From NCBI GenBank assembly GCA_021820975.1, contig JAKADA010000010.1, forward strand, positions 1 to 64,000: a DNA stretch of 64,000 nt, read 5' to 3'. The stretch is from Bacillota bacterium (GTDB lineage Bacteria > Bacillota > Bacilli > Alicyclobacillales > SLC66). Below are positions 18,433 through 28,640 of the stretch, piece by piece (within the stretch, counting starts at the first letter, position 1; every line of letters starts with the position of its first letter). Made by a program: the position numbers and the translations under genes. Below the pieces are notes generated by a model. It was not told the DNA's origin, did not search any database, and saw only the letters and a program-made list of their open reading frames with translations.

Positions 18433-19860
18433 AGTAATTTCCCCTTCTATCGGATTTTGCACAGCACGAAAGTGGCGAATCAAATAAGCTTTGATCATGG
18501 CAGCACGAACGGTCCCAATTTTATATAAACCCTTTTTAGGATCATCCGCCTCACTTCGAATACGATTCATCAACTGTGCAAAGATTGCCCTTGAATACGG
18601 TAATCCTTGCAAAATGGATCGCAACATTTGGCCTTCCATATTGGGTGGTATATTTGCCCATTCATGGCCAACTGCAATTTCTCTAAGTAATTCCTTTACT
18701 GACGGACTTCGTTCCAAGCCGATGATTGACAAGTCACTATAATGTTTCCATACTTGCTCTCCAATTTGACCAAGCGTTCCACGATACCAGAACCGCACTG
18801 AGAGTCTTGCTGCATTAGGCGATAATCCTAGCAAATAAAATGTGGCATCGGAGTTAAGATCCTGAAAGGTATCTCGGAAGCTTTGCCCCTGTTGGATTCG
18901 CATAACCGCACTTTTTACTCGTGATCGGATACTATCTTCATTCGGAACATCTTTTTCTGAGAAATCTTGAAACAAACTTGTTAGCCACTCTTGTTCTTTG
19001 ACAACCGATGTCTCAGCCCAAAACAAAAGCGTGGTGTCATTCATCCTCACATGATGATTTCGTTCAGCCAAAAACTTGTTGAGTACATACCCATAAGCAT
19101 CGGCTGCTTTTTGCGACGTAGGGGCATTATACGATTGTTCATGGCCATAGGAACAAAATGATTTAACATTGAAAGAGACTAGAGCCGCACCAGACGATTG
19201 CGCGCCAACAATATTCTTGATATTTGGATGCAGTCGAGCTATGTCACTCATAGGCATGCGTTCCCCACTGACTAAGCACGTCATTTGGTCTTCACTCGTT
19301 GACTGCAGATCTTTCGCTAACGCACAATATTTTTCCCACGTTTGCTTAATAAGAGAATTCCTATGAAAAAAGTCTCCCGTTGGAGCATACTTCAAAACGC
19401 ACAGACCACCGCCTTGTAAGGATTTCAAAAGATCGCCATCACTCAAAGCTGTTACTTCTTCCGTTAATTGCTCCAAAGATAGATCTAAGAACGCGCGTAG
19501 GGCTTGAATTTCAAGTGATTCAAATTCTGTGTAACGCAAAACTTCATCCCATAGCACAACCATCTCTTGTCTACATTTTTCACGCATCGATATGGCTGCT
19601 CCCAATAAATACTCCGCCTTATCGCATAAAAAATAGGGCTTTATACCGAATGCTCTTTTGTCCTGTTTCGGTACAATTTGTGGTCTCTTATCAATTTTCC
19701 CCTTGTCATTAACATAGGGAACAATCGCATTCAAATGACCCTTATCATCAAGATGAATTTCAAAGGAGACACCAACTGATGAATATTCATCAGTTGGCAA
19801 GCTTTCATCATGGTTGTCCTGCAATACCTGATAATATCGATAGAGTGCTTGTAAAATCAT
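18073..19860 (-). CDS. cas8c: CRISPR Cascade large subunit Cas8c (Csd1)
   Basis: A 595-residue large subunit of the type I-C effector, responsible for PAM recognition and Cas3 recruitment. The start MILQALYRYY and the segment FGIKPYFLCDKAEYLLG are typical of Csd1. The frame is open to 19878, but the ATG at 19860 overlaps the cas5c stop (ATGA), which gives the normal N-terminus and translational coupling. The C-terminal fifth also carries an internal start for the small subunit Cas11c, listed separately. The length agrees with other Csd1 proteins and I see no internal disruption. Confidence 0.95.
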   Translation of the reverse strand: MILQALYRYYQVLQDNHDESLPTDEYSSVGVSFEIHLDDKGHLNAIVPYVNDKGKIDKRPQIVPKQDKRAFGIKPYFLCDKAEYLLGAAISMREKCRQEMVVLWDEVLRYTEFESLEIQALRAFLDLSLEQLTEEVTALSDGDLLKSLQGGGLCVLKYAPTGDFFHRNSLIKQTWEKYCALAKDLQSTSEDQMTCLVSGERMPMSDIARLHPNIKNIVGAQSSGAALVSFNVKSFCSYGHEQSYNAPTSQKAADAYGYVLNKFLAERNHHVRMNDTTLLFWAETSVVKEQEWLTSLFQDFSEKDVPNEDSIRSRVKSAVMRIQQGQSFRDTFQDLNSDATFYLLGLSPNAARLSVRFWYRGTLGQIGEQVWKHYSDLSIIGLERSPSVKELLREIAVGHEWANIPPNMEGQMLRSILQGLPYSRAIFAQLMNRIRSEADDPKKGLYKIGTVRAAMIKAYLIRHFRAVQNPIEGEITMTLNRNMPSVAYHLGRLFACLEKTQVSALGQGINATIRDRFWGAASATPANVFPRLLSLAQHHIAKDEDWGRSNDQKIQEVMNDLPTVFPKRLSLEEQGMFALGYYHQRQDLYTKKAEK

Positions 19861-20510
19861 GGTCTCGCCTCTTGCCATTTAGGGACATCGATAACACCGT
19901 GAAACATTGTCGCTCGAAAAAAATGAGGGATCGTTGTTTGCGTTTCCCCTTTGCTGTTTACCTTAAAAGATTGATCCAATAAGATGTACCCCAAGTCCCT
20001 GGTTCCTTCGTTTGTATAGGCGCCATTAGCCATGGTTGACATGTCTTCAACCAACTCGAAATTTACAGGAAATTCACGACAACCAAAGTAAGGACGATGG
20101 AAGCATTGTCCTTGCCTTGCCCTTCTGAGAAAAATATTATAGTGCTTTTCAGCAGTATCTTGTTCCCCCCATTTACTGCTACTTTCAAAATGTGCCTCGA
20201 TGATGTATTGAACATTTTTTAGAATAAGGGAAGCACGTTGTTGCCTTTCTTCGGATGCATAGATCACCTTCTTACTCGCTGAAGCTTTTGATTTCACTTC
20301 ATTGCGACGAAGATTCTCAAATTGAATGGAATTTAATACATGGATTCGATCAATTACCCAAGTAATCGCAGGCTTCCAATAAATTGCTTCTAAAATACCC
20401 CGTGCTGCTGAAGGCGTCATCACATCATAACTTACTCGTTCAGCTTTCATTTCAGGCCTTGTAAAACATGCGTAATCTCCCCAAACCCGTAATGCAATAC
20501 CATAACCCAT
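19857..20510 (-). CDS. cas5c: CRISPR pre-crRNA endoribonuclease Cas5c (Cas5d)
   Basis: A 217-residue Cas5 family protein. In type I-C, which lacks Cas6, Cas5c cuts the repeat hairpin to make crRNA and then stays on the crRNA 5' handle in the complex. The N-terminal ALRVWGDYACFTRPEMKAERVSYDV is the family start. Tyr44 and the Lys122-His123 pair correspond by position to the Tyr/Lys/His catalytic residues described for the Bacillus halodurans enzyme, so the nuclease looks functional. The ATG at 20510 follows a GAAGGGGATG ribosome site, and the stop overlaps cas8c. Confidence 0.95.
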   Translation of the reverse strand: MGYGIALRVWGDYACFTRPEMKAERVSYDVMTPSAARGILEAIYWKPAITWVIDRIHVLNSIQFENLRRNEVKSKASASKKVIYASEERQQRASLILKNVQYIIEAHFESSSKWGEQDTAEKHYNIFLRRARQGQCFHRPYFGCREFPVNFELVEDMSTMANGAYTNEGTRDLGYILLDQSFKVNSKGETQTTIPHFFRATMFHGVIDVPKWQEARP

Positions 20511-20525
20511 ATTTTCATCCCCTTC

Positions 20526-22778
20526 TTAAAATATCAGCACCTCATATTCCGGCGTATCGGTTACCGTCAAAAGACCCGCGGCAGCGTGATAATAGGATGT
20601 ATCGGTCAATACATGTACACCTTCAACATCCTTTACAAGATGATTTCTCTGTAACTCCACGAATTCATGTTGGTAAATTTGCACCGTATAAGACTGCAAA
20701 CGACGCAACAAAACCATCGGATAGTTGCTAAAGGGTAATTGTTCAATGAGATGTTTAGCAACGTCATCAAAAGGAACCACAATAGTTTGCATGTTGCCAT
20801 CAATCAATTGAAACCGGTCAGCGATATCTTCATAGGGGATCTCAAAATTGGCATTCTTACTTTTCAAAAGATCCATTATACCTTTTGCATCCGTTATTTC
20901 ATGAACCTGACCATCACGTATCCCATGAATCCGTTCGAAATAGGTATGAATACAGATCAGTGACAAAGGAGGTTCTTTTTCATAAGCCCAAGTATTTTGC
21001 GTCTCAATCGCCGTCTCCTTTAACCATCCCCTCGAAGGCATACCATGCTTTTCTGGATAAAACACCCGTACAATCCCGGACTGTCTACGTCCTTCGCGGT
21101 TACATCTTCCCGCTGCCTGCGCAATGGAATCCAACCCTGCCCAAGCGCGTAATACCAAAGGGAAATCAACATCAACTCCAGCCTCGATGAGTTGCGTAGA
21201 AATTACCCGACAAGGTAGTTGCGCTTGTAACCTATCACGAATAGCTGTAATTACTATAGATCGATGCTTCGCACAAAGGCGGCCACTCAAATGGTAGACA
21301 CCTTCTAAATCTTGCTCTGCTATCTGATCATACAAAAGCTTGGCATGCTTTCGTGTGTTCACTATGCATAAAACTTGCTCTGAATCTTTCATCCAATCGA
21401 AAATCTGTTGATCGCATACAACATCGGTCTGGCTTCCATAGACCACTACCTCTACTCGTTTAAAGGCGTCCATCAACTCATCCGGTGTGGGAGTATCCAT
21501 TATTTCTTTAGCATGAATACCAAGCCCGCTCCATGACGGTTGCGTCGCTGTACACAAAACAACAGAGCAATGATATGCATGGACCAGTTCCTTCAATGCT
21601 TGTAAGCACGGACCTATATACCCCCGTGGCGTACTTTGCACTTCATCAAGAATGATAACCGAATTGGCTATGTTGTGAAGCTTACGGCATTTACTGCGTT
21701 GCACGGAAAAAAGTGATTCAAAAAATTGTACAGCGGTAGTTACAACAACCGGCGCGTCCCAATTTTCCGTGCCTAGTTTTAGACGACGAACTTCGTTCAA
21801 ACCGTAGTTCTCTTCATATTCGTCATAATTAAAACTGCTATGATGTTCCAAAACAGCATTATGTCCAAGCGCTATGCGGAATTGTTCAGCATTTTGTTCA
21901 ATAATACTGGTAAAGGGAATCACATAAATAACCCTCTGCATTCCGTATTGATTTGCGTGACGCAGTGCAAAGGACAGTGAAGAAAACGTTTTCCCTCCAC
22001 CTGTCGGCACAGTAAGAGAAAATATCCCAGGTTCAGATTCAGCTTGACGTTCACAAGCCGCTAAAATTTTTCCCCGTAAATCATTGATTGGTGTATGGGG
22101 TGTACGAGCAAATTTTTGTACGAGAAAATTGTCAAGTTTATTTTTTAAGTCTGCCATTGTAGGTAACTGTCTATCAGGTGATACTTGGTTATCAGTTACT
22201 TCGCAAAAGTCTCTTGTATCGATCGAGTCTGCATCAACCAAACAGGAATAAATCATACGCCCCAAGAAGCTATAGCTCCATGCAGGATGATCCTTATTCC
22301 ACGTTGAAACAAGCGACTTCTTTATCGCTGACCAATCCTGCCGACAAATTTCAATTTCGCTCCACGCGGCGTTCCAAGATGCTAAAGTTTCTTTTGCAAT
22401 TCGATAATTTAACGATCCTTCTTCATCGATTGACCCATAGTTTTTTAAACCCCCATGGTGAAAAGCAATAGCAAATGCAATTAATCTAGCTAGATAGAGA
22501 TCAAGGCGAGTGTTGCCCAGATAGTCACGCACTGTTTGATCACGCATAATCCATTGAGCCCCTGCCGAAGAATGATCTACTGAAATGGGGTTGCCGCGGA
22601 TGCGATGTTGAAATTCCGATGAGTACTTTCCAATGTCATGTAAAATTCCTGCTAAATACCCCAAATACCCCGCGCTAAAAGCTTCCGCATAATGCATACT
22701 GCGATCAGCGACACCATGGAGATGTTCGCTTACCATTTGGTATTGCCCATCTTCTCGAGTATGAGCGTAGAACTTCAT
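20526..22778 (-). CDS. cas3: CRISPR-associated helicase/nuclease Cas3, type I-C
   Basis: A 750-residue fusion of an N-terminal HD nuclease with a superfamily 2 helicase. The HD domain shows His19/His21, the HD pair at 47-48 (LHDIGK) and further ligands around His69 and His107-108. Helicase motifs are TVPTGGGKT (256-264), the DEVQ box (378-381), STQLIEAGVDVDFP and QAAGRCNREGR. It is recruited to DNA bound by Cascade, then nicks and degrades the displaced strand. It is the first gene of the cas operon, with AGGAGGT 5 nt before the ATG, so the operon promoter should lie in the AT-rich 22780-22900 region. All active-site motifs are present. Confidence 0.96.
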   Translation of the reverse strand: MKFYAHTREDGQYQMVSEHLHGVADRSMHYAEAFSAGYLGYLAGILHDIGKYSSEFQHRIRGNPISVDHSSAGAQWIMRDQTVRDYLGNTRLDLYLARLIAFAIAFHHGGLKNYGSIDEEGSLNYRIAKETLASWNAAWSEIEICRQDWSAIKKSLVSTWNKDHPAWSYSFLGRMIYSCLVDADSIDTRDFCEVTDNQVSPDRQLPTMADLKNKLDNFLVQKFARTPHTPINDLRGKILAACERQAESEPGIFSLTVPTGGGKTFSSLSFALRHANQYGMQRVIYVIPFTSIIEQNAEQFRIALGHNAVLEHHSSFNYDEYEENYGLNEVRRLKLGTENWDAPVVVTTAVQFFESLFSVQRSKCRKLHNIANSVIILDEVQSTPRGYIGPCLQALKELVHAYHCSVVLCTATQPSWSGLGIHAKEIMDTPTPDELMDAFKRVEVVVYGSQTDVVCDQQIFDWMKDSEQVLCIVNTRKHAKLLYDQIAEQDLEGVYHLSGRLCAKHRSIVITAIRDRLQAQLPCRVISTQLIEAGVDVDFPLVLRAWAGLDSIAQAAGRCNREGRRQSGIVRVFYPEKHGMPSRGWLKETAIETQNTWAYEKEPPLSLICIHTYFERIHGIRDGQVHEITDAKGIMDLLKSKNANFEIPYEDIADRFQLIDGNMQTIVVPFDDVAKHLIEQLPFSNYPMVLLRRLQSYTVQIYQHEFVELQRNHLVKDVEGVHVLTDTSYYHAAAGLLTVTDTPEYEVLIF

Positions 22779-22948
22779 GTTTACCTCCTATCCAATATTA
22801 GGATAAATTTCGCTACTAAAATGTGAATTCCTTCTTAGAGTTATACAAAAATTGGTTAACTTTTATATTAAAGTAAACTGCACCTAAGAAGTTTACGTTT
22901 CCAAGACCTGTCTACTGCGCTCTTTTCGACATTCACCGGCATATGATA

Positions 22949-22979
22949 TTGACTTTAACGTTGCGTAAAGGTTTACAGT
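22949..22979 (+). promoter_or_regulatory. MerR-type promoter/operator of the TipA-like gene
   Basis: TTGACT (22949-22954) and TACAGT (22974-22979) are separated by exactly 19 bp, the overlong spacer typical of MerR-activated promoters. The spacer carries the dyad ACTTTAACG-TTG-CGTAAAGGT, 7 of 9 positions paired, centred between the boxes. The regulator gene begins 21 bp further on. This suggests autoregulation, with the protein untwisting the promoter when its ligand is bound. Confidence 0.8.
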
Positions 22980-23000
22980 CCTTTTATCAGGAGGTGAATC

Positions 23001-23765
23001 ATGGACTTCACAATACAAAAGCTCGCAAAAATCGCAGGGATCAGCACTAGAACCCTCCGGTACTATGATGAAATTGGACTTCTTATGCCAGCAAGAACCA
23101 ATTCTTCAGGATACCGAATCTATGGGCAATGGGAAGTCGACCAACTTCAGCAGATCCTGTTTTACAGGGAATTGGGCGTGGGGCTGGAGGTGATTCGAGA
23201 GATCATTATGGACCCCGCGTTCGACAAAGCTAAAGCACTGAAGAGACATCGGGAGCAACTCTTGAATAAACGAAAGCAACTAGATTCATTGCTCGTCAAT
23301 GTCGAAAAAACAATCGCGTTAACAGAAGGGAGAATTACCATGAGTGATGAGGAAAAGTTCGAAGGTTTTAAGCAGCAGATGATTGATGACAATGAAGCAA
23401 GGTATGGTAACGAAGTTCGAGAAAAATACGGCGACGATGCGGTTAATAAATCGAATGAAAAACTGAAGAAAATGACGTCGAAAGAGTTTGAAGAGTTTAC
23501 TCAGCTTGGCAATGAAGTGAAAGCTACTCTTTCCGAGGCTTTTAAAACTGGCGATCCCGCCAGTGACATGGCCCAAAAGACAGCGGAACTTCATAAACGA
23601 TGGTTGACCTTTACCTGGGATACGTACAGCAAGGAAGCTCATGCTGTACTTGCGCAAATGTATGTTGATGATGAACGGTTTAGAGCATACTATGACGCTG
23701 AACAGCCAAGTGTAGCAGAATTTTTGCGGGATGCGATCCATATCTATACAGGATTTAAGAATTGA
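23001..23765 (+). CDS. MerR family regulator with TipAS ligand-binding domain
   Basis: A 254-residue regulator. Residues 1-70 are a MerR winged helix-turn-helix (KLAKIAGISTRTLRYYDEIGLL, then SGYRIYG). A coiled-coil dimerisation helix spans about 75-110. From about 115 to the end is a TipAS-type antibiotic-recognition domain, with FEGFKQQMIDDNEARYG and the Trp-rich KRWLTFTWDTYS. Streptomyces TipAL and Bacillus Mta share this layout; they bind thiopeptide-like or other lipophilic drugs and activate resistance genes. No efflux pump lies next to it, so it may mainly control itself or act as a drug-sequestering protein. GGAGGTG provides the ribosome site for the ATG at 23001. Confidence 0.88.
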   Translation: MDFTIQKLAKIAGISTRTLRYYDEIGLLMPARTNSSGYRIYGQWEVDQLQQILFYRELGVGLEVIREIIMDPAFDKAKALKRHREQLLNKRKQLDSLLVNVEKTIALTEGRITMSDEEKFEGFKQQMIDDNEARYGNEVREKYGDDAVNKSNEKLKKMTSKEFEEFTQLGNEVKATLSEAFKTGDPASDMAQKTAELHKRWLTFTWDTYSKEAHAVLAQMYVDDERFRAYYDAEQPSVAEFLRDAIHIYTGFKN

Positions 23766-23949
23766 ACCGAGCAAGTTCCTTTTGCGTTTACCAACAAAAA
23801 AAATGCAACGTGAGATATGCCCACGTCGCGCAAGAATCATCATCAAAAGGGGGTCAAACGTGCTTACACGATTACTATAAAGCTTCACCATGACATTCGG
23901 GTTACAGATATTTGAAGATCATATTACTCAAATGTACTCGAAAGATATT

Positions 23950-23994
23950 AAAAAAAACCGGAGAATCCCTTGATGATCAAAGGGTTCCCCGGTT
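23950..23994 (-). terminator. Rho-independent terminator of groESL
   Basis: On the minus strand a long hairpin (arms 23994-23979 and 23971-23956, beginning AACCGGGGAACCC) is followed by a run of eight T. It lies 12 bp after the groEL stop and is the expected end of the groESL transcript. Confidence 0.88.
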
Positions 23995-24006
23995 TGGTTT
24001 GTTGAC

Positions 24007-25662
<1,656 letters not shown>

Positions 25663-25704
25663 CTATGTAGCCTTCAAGGCTACGGTTAACGAGAAAAAAC
25701 GATT

Positions 25705-25989
25705 TTAACGAACGACTACAGCGAGAATATCAGCTTCACGAACGACAAGATACTCTGTACCGTCAAACTTGACTTCTGTTCCAGAGTATTTGGAGAAAAT
25801 CACACGATCTCCGACTTTTACGTCAACTGCAACAAGCTTTCCATCTTCGTAACGTCCCGGCCCAACTGCAATGACTTCCGCTTCTTGCGGCTTCTCTTTA
25901 GCCGTATCCGGAAGGACGATTCCGCTAACGGTCTTTTCTTCACGATCAACGGCGCGAAGAACGACGCGATCACCGAGTGGCTTAATCAT
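25705..25989 (-). CDS. groES: Co-chaperonin GroES (10 kDa)
   Basis: A 94-residue lid of the GroEL chamber. The start [14 protein letters not shown], the mobile loop [14 protein letters not shown] and the end [14 protein letters not shown] are all standard. The correct start is the ATG at 25989, 7 nt after GGAGGAGG; an upstream extension of 18 codons in frame has no ribosome site and overlaps the regulatory region. First gene of the operon. Confidence 0.97.
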   Translation of the reverse strand: MIKPLGDRVVLRAVDREEKTVSGIVLPDTAKEKPQEAEVIAVGPGRYEDGKLVAVDVKVGDRVIFSKYSGTEVKFDGTEYLVVREADILAVVVR

Positions 25990-26026
25990 GCAAAAACCTC
26001 CTCCAATGTTCCATCTTTCAAATTTA

Positions 26027-26053
26027 TTAGCACTCAACGCCATCGAGTGCTAA
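26027..26053 (-). promoter_or_regulatory. CIRCE element (HrcA operator) of groESL
   Basis: A perfect 9-9-9 inverted repeat, TTAGCACTC then nine bases then GAGTGCTAA, is the canonical binding site of the heat-shock repressor HrcA. It lies between the promoter and the groES ribosome site. HrcA itself is not in this window. Confidence 0.97.
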
Positions 26054-26064
26054 CGACAATCATT

Positions 26065-26093
26065 ATATTAGCGATTAACGGACATTTTTGCAA
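26065..26093 (-). promoter_or_regulatory. Vegetative promoter of groESL
   Basis: On the minus strand TTGCAA (26093-26088) and TAATAT (26070-26065) are 17 bp apart, with an overlapping TATAAT three bases further on. It sits directly upstream of the CIRCE element, so a repressor bound there would overlap the transcription start. Confidence 0.65.
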
Positions 26094-26196
26094 CCGCCTA
26101 GACCGTATTTTTTTTTAAAAACTTCGTGATCTGGAATTTGACACCCCTAATCCTAGTGTGGGAAGATCAGGATAAAAAGAAGTAAGGATGAGATCG

Positions 26197-27189
26197 ATGC
26201 AACCCGTCGTATTTTCTGGCATTCAACCTTCTGGTCAAATCACTCTTGGCAACTATTTAGGTGCTCTTAAACAATTTGTCAGCGTCCAAGGTGACGCTAC
26301 GGGCTATTATTGTGTCGTGGACATGCATGCGATCACCGTAGCGCAAGAACCAAAACAACTACGCGAACGTATCTTTGATTTGGCCTCATTGTATTTAGCC
26401 GTTGGCCTTGATCCTAACCAATCGACGTTATTCGTTCAATCCGATGTCAAAGAACATGCTGAACTTGGTTGGATAATGCAATGCGTTGCCTACATGGGCG
26501 AACTGTCCCGCATGACACAGTTTAAAGAGAAAACCGAAGGCAAGGATGGCGTTTCTGCCGGCTTGTTTACGTATCCCGCTTTGATGGCAGCCGACATTTT
26601 ACTCTATCAAACCAATCTCGTTCCCGTCGGCGATGATCAGAGACAGCATCTTGAGTTGACACGTGATCTTGCACTTCGCTTCAACACTCGTTTTGGTGAG
26701 ACATTTACCGTACCTGAAGTGCTTTTAATGAAAGAAGGCGCGCGTATCATGTCTCTCGATGATCCCATGAAAAAAATGAGTAAAAGCAACCCCAATCCAG
26801 CGAGTCGTATTGAAATGTTAGACACACCTGATGAGATTCGCAAAAAAATCAGTCGCGCTGTGACGGATTCAGGTCGCGAAGTACGCTATGATCCTGAGCA
26901 AAAAGCGGCAGTAGCTAACTTGCTTGTGATTTACTCTGCCGTATCCGGACAAACGATCGAAGAGGTCATAAAGCAGTACGAAGGTAGAGGCTATGGGGAT
27001 TTCAAAAAGGGATTGGCCGAAGCTGTCGTGTCACACCTTGAACCGATTCAACAGCGATTTCATGAGATCCGTTCAAGCGGGCACGTGATTGATGTGTTGC
27101 ATGACGGCGCAACACGGGCACGTGAGGCCGCGCAAAAGACGATCGACAAAGTCAAACGAAATGTCGGTCTTGGAGCAAATCGTGCATAG
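26197..27189 (+). CDS. trpS: Tryptophanyl-tRNA synthetase
   Basis: A class I synthetase of about 330 residues that charges tRNA-Trp. Motifs: VVFSGIQPSGQITLGNYLGAL (the HIGH-equivalent is in TLGNY), GDDQRQHLELTRDLA and KKMSKSNPN (KMSKS loop). I choose the ATG at 26197, 9 nt after AAGG; the ATG at 26188 abuts the ribosome site and adds only three residues. No T-box leader is visible upstream, unlike many Bacillota trpS genes. The gene is divergent from groESL. Confidence 0.96.
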   Translation: MQPVVFSGIQPSGQITLGNYLGALKQFVSVQGDATGYYCVVDMHAITVAQEPKQLRERIFDLASLYLAVGLDPNQSTLFVQSDVKEHAELGWIMQCVAYMGELSRMTQFKEKTEGKDGVSAGLFTYPALMAADILLYQTNLVPVGDDQRQHLELTRDLALRFNTRFGETFTVPEVLLMKEGARIMSLDDPMKKMSKSNPNPASRIEMLDTPDEIRKKISRAVTDSGREVRYDPEQKAAVANLLVIYSAVSGQTIEEVIKQYEGRGYGDFKKGLAEAVVSHLEPIQQRFHEIRSSGHVIDVLHDGATRAREAAQKTIDKVKRNVGLGANRA

Positions 27190-27250
27190 TGGCACCCTGT
27201 TTCGCGCATAGATAGAACAGCACACTATCTATAGCAAGCGAGGTGACATA

Positions 27251-27472
27251 GTGACTACGCTAACTGAAATCGATGAGGCGCACATGCATGCCAAGATGTT
27301 GTACGCGAAACTGCACAGCTTTTCCCTTGAAACGGTCAATCCAACGGCTAAAGCGATGTGGACACAGTTAGCAACAGATAGCCTGCAAATTGCGACGAGT
27401 ATCGAAAAAAGAAAAGGGTATATACTCGAACGAGAAAATCAAATCAAACAAGCAACAGCGCCCGAGAGGTAA
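27251..27472 (+). CDS. Small helical protein, DUF1657-like
   Basis: A 73-residue predominantly alpha-helical protein starting at a GTG with a GAGGTG ribosome site. The pattern LHSFSLETVNPTAKAMWTQLA, then SLQIATSIEKR and a Glu/Gln-rich end, resembles DUF1657, small proteins that in spore formers can sit near spoVA genes. The match is by eye and weak. It lies 60 bp after trpS and ends in a terminator hairpin shared with tatC. Confidence 0.55.
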   Translation: MTTLTEIDEAHMHAKMLYAKLHSFSLETVNPTAKAMWTQLATDSLQIATSIEKRKGYILERENQIKQATAPER

Positions 27473-27487
27473 CGTACCGGACGCTGT
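27455..27487 (+). terminator. Hairpin terminator between the DUF1657-like gene and tatC
   Basis: ACAGCG and CCG pair with CGG and CGCTGT across a loop of about 13 bases, followed by TCTTTGT on the plus strand. It overlaps the last codons of the plus-strand gene and lies 17 bp beyond the tatC stop, so it may serve both convergent genes. The T-tract is poor. Confidence 0.55.
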
Positions 27488-27503
27488 CTTTGTATCTCAT
27501 CAT

Positions 27504-28433
27504 TTATTCACGTTCTTCAAGGTCAATGCCTTTGCGAGGGGCAATCACACGTGATTGCGCACCTGAGGCACGATCGGTTACGTTTTCGACGATCTTATCC
27601 TCTGCCACAGGCAATGGCTCAATCACAGGGTCCGCAACTTTTGTTTGCGCGCTGACGGCAACCTCCTGCGAATCGACCGTCGTTGACGATGCCATCACAT
27701 CACCACGTTGCTTCTTTCGATACGCTAAGGCAGATAAGCCAATACTCACCTCATACAGTAAGATCATTGGGACTGTCACAGACAAGTGTGAGATCAATTC
27801 AGGTGGACTGATCAACGTGCCGAGTACGATACAGACAAAGTACGCGTAACGTCTGACTTTTCGCATCCACTTTGGAGTTAAAAGACCAATTCGCGTAAGA
27901 AACAGCACAACGACTGGCAATTCAAAGACAATCGCAAAAGGCAAAACCACGTTAAACAGAAACCCAAAGTATTCCGTCGCTGTGATCATAAAATCATAAT
28001 GAAATAAGGCCAGTTGTTTTAAGAAGTGATAGATTTCCGGAAACACAACAAAGTACCCGAAACTTGCACCCACAAGAAACATGATAAATACAGGCGCGAT
28101 CAGGCGAAACGCGTAACGGCGCTCTTGTTCGCGTAAGCCTGGTGCGACAAACAGCCACAATTGCCATAGCAAAAACGGGGTTGTGACAGCTAGTGCCGCA
28201 AACCCCGCAATCATAAAGTACACACTAACCACATCGCCAGGTCCGAGCACCGTTAGCTTTTGACCCTGCGCAGGTAAAACAAGAAAATTATAAATGTTTC
28301 CCACAAATACAAACGATACGATAAGCGCGGCAACGAAAAAAATGACGATAAAAAGGATGCGAATCCGTAGTTCTCCGAGATGGCCAAATACGCTTTGGTC
28401 ATTGCTGACCTTACTTTGTTTCTTACGAATCAT
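27504..28433 (-). CDS. tatC: Sec-independent translocase TatC with long C-terminal tail
   Basis: The six-helix core of the twin-arginine translocase, which recognises folded proteins with RR signal peptides. The N-terminal FGHLGELRIRIL contains the conserved cytoplasmic Glu. FVAPGLREQERRYA and the Glu-containing VVFPEIYHFL loop follow. The usual Bacillota TatC is about 240-255 residues; this one has 309. After ALAYRKKQRGD comes an extra tail of about 70 hydrophilic residues rich in Val, Ala, Asp and Glu. The tail could be a disordered cytoplasmic extension. It follows tatA with only 3 bp between. Confidence 0.93.
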   Translation of the reverse strand: MIRKKQSKVSNDQSVFGHLGELRIRILFIVIFFVAALIVSFVFVGNIYNFLVLPAQGQKLTVLGPGDVVSVYFMIAGFAALAVTTPFLLWQLWLFVAPGLREQERRYAFRLIAPVFIMFLVGASFGYFVVFPEIYHFLKQLALFHYDFMITATEYFGFLFNVVLPFAIVFELPVVVLFLTRIGLLTPKWMRKVRRYAYFVCIVLGTLISPPELISHLSVTVPMILLYEVSIGLSALAYRKKQRGDVMASSTTVDSQEVAVSAQTKVADPVIEPLPVAEDKIVENVTDRASGAQSRVIAPRKGIDLEERE

Positions 28434-28436
28434 GCT

Positions 28437-28628
28437 TTACTGCTGCTCATCCTTTTTGACAATTTGTGAAGTGGAGCTGTCGGATGTAAGATCACGCGTC
28501 GCATCTTTAAATTCTTTTAATGAGCGACCGAATGCCCGCCCGACCTCTGGTAACTTACTTGGCCCAAAAACGAGTAATACAGCAATTAAGATAAGAATTA
28601 ATCCAGGTAATCCAATATTGCCCAACAT
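28437..28628 (-). CDS. tatA: Sec-independent translocase TatA
   Basis: A 63-residue pore-forming Tat subunit: one N-terminal membrane helix ([29 protein letters not shown]), the FGPSKLPE hinge, an amphipathic helix [15 protein letters not shown] and a charged tail. With TatC it forms a minimal TatAC translocase; no TatB is present. AGGAGG precedes the ATG by 7 nt. The gene follows mobB by 12 bp, so tatAC is probably transcribed with the molybdenum-cofactor genes, whose enzymes are often Tat substrates. Confidence 0.95.
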   Translation of the reverse strand: MLGNIGLPGLILILIAVLLVFGPSKLPEVGRAFGRSLKEFKDATRDLTSDSSTSQIVKKDEQQ

Positions 28629-28640
28629 AGTGTTGCCTCC

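Noticed and set aside
23319-23891. Open frame of 190 codons on the minus strand over the MerR gene
   Set aside because: It is antisense to a clear TipA-like gene, has no recognisable domain and no credible ribosome site.
26054-26196. T-box leader before trpS
   Set aside because: No specifier-loop pattern, TGGN-type antiterminator bulge or terminator hairpin is visible.
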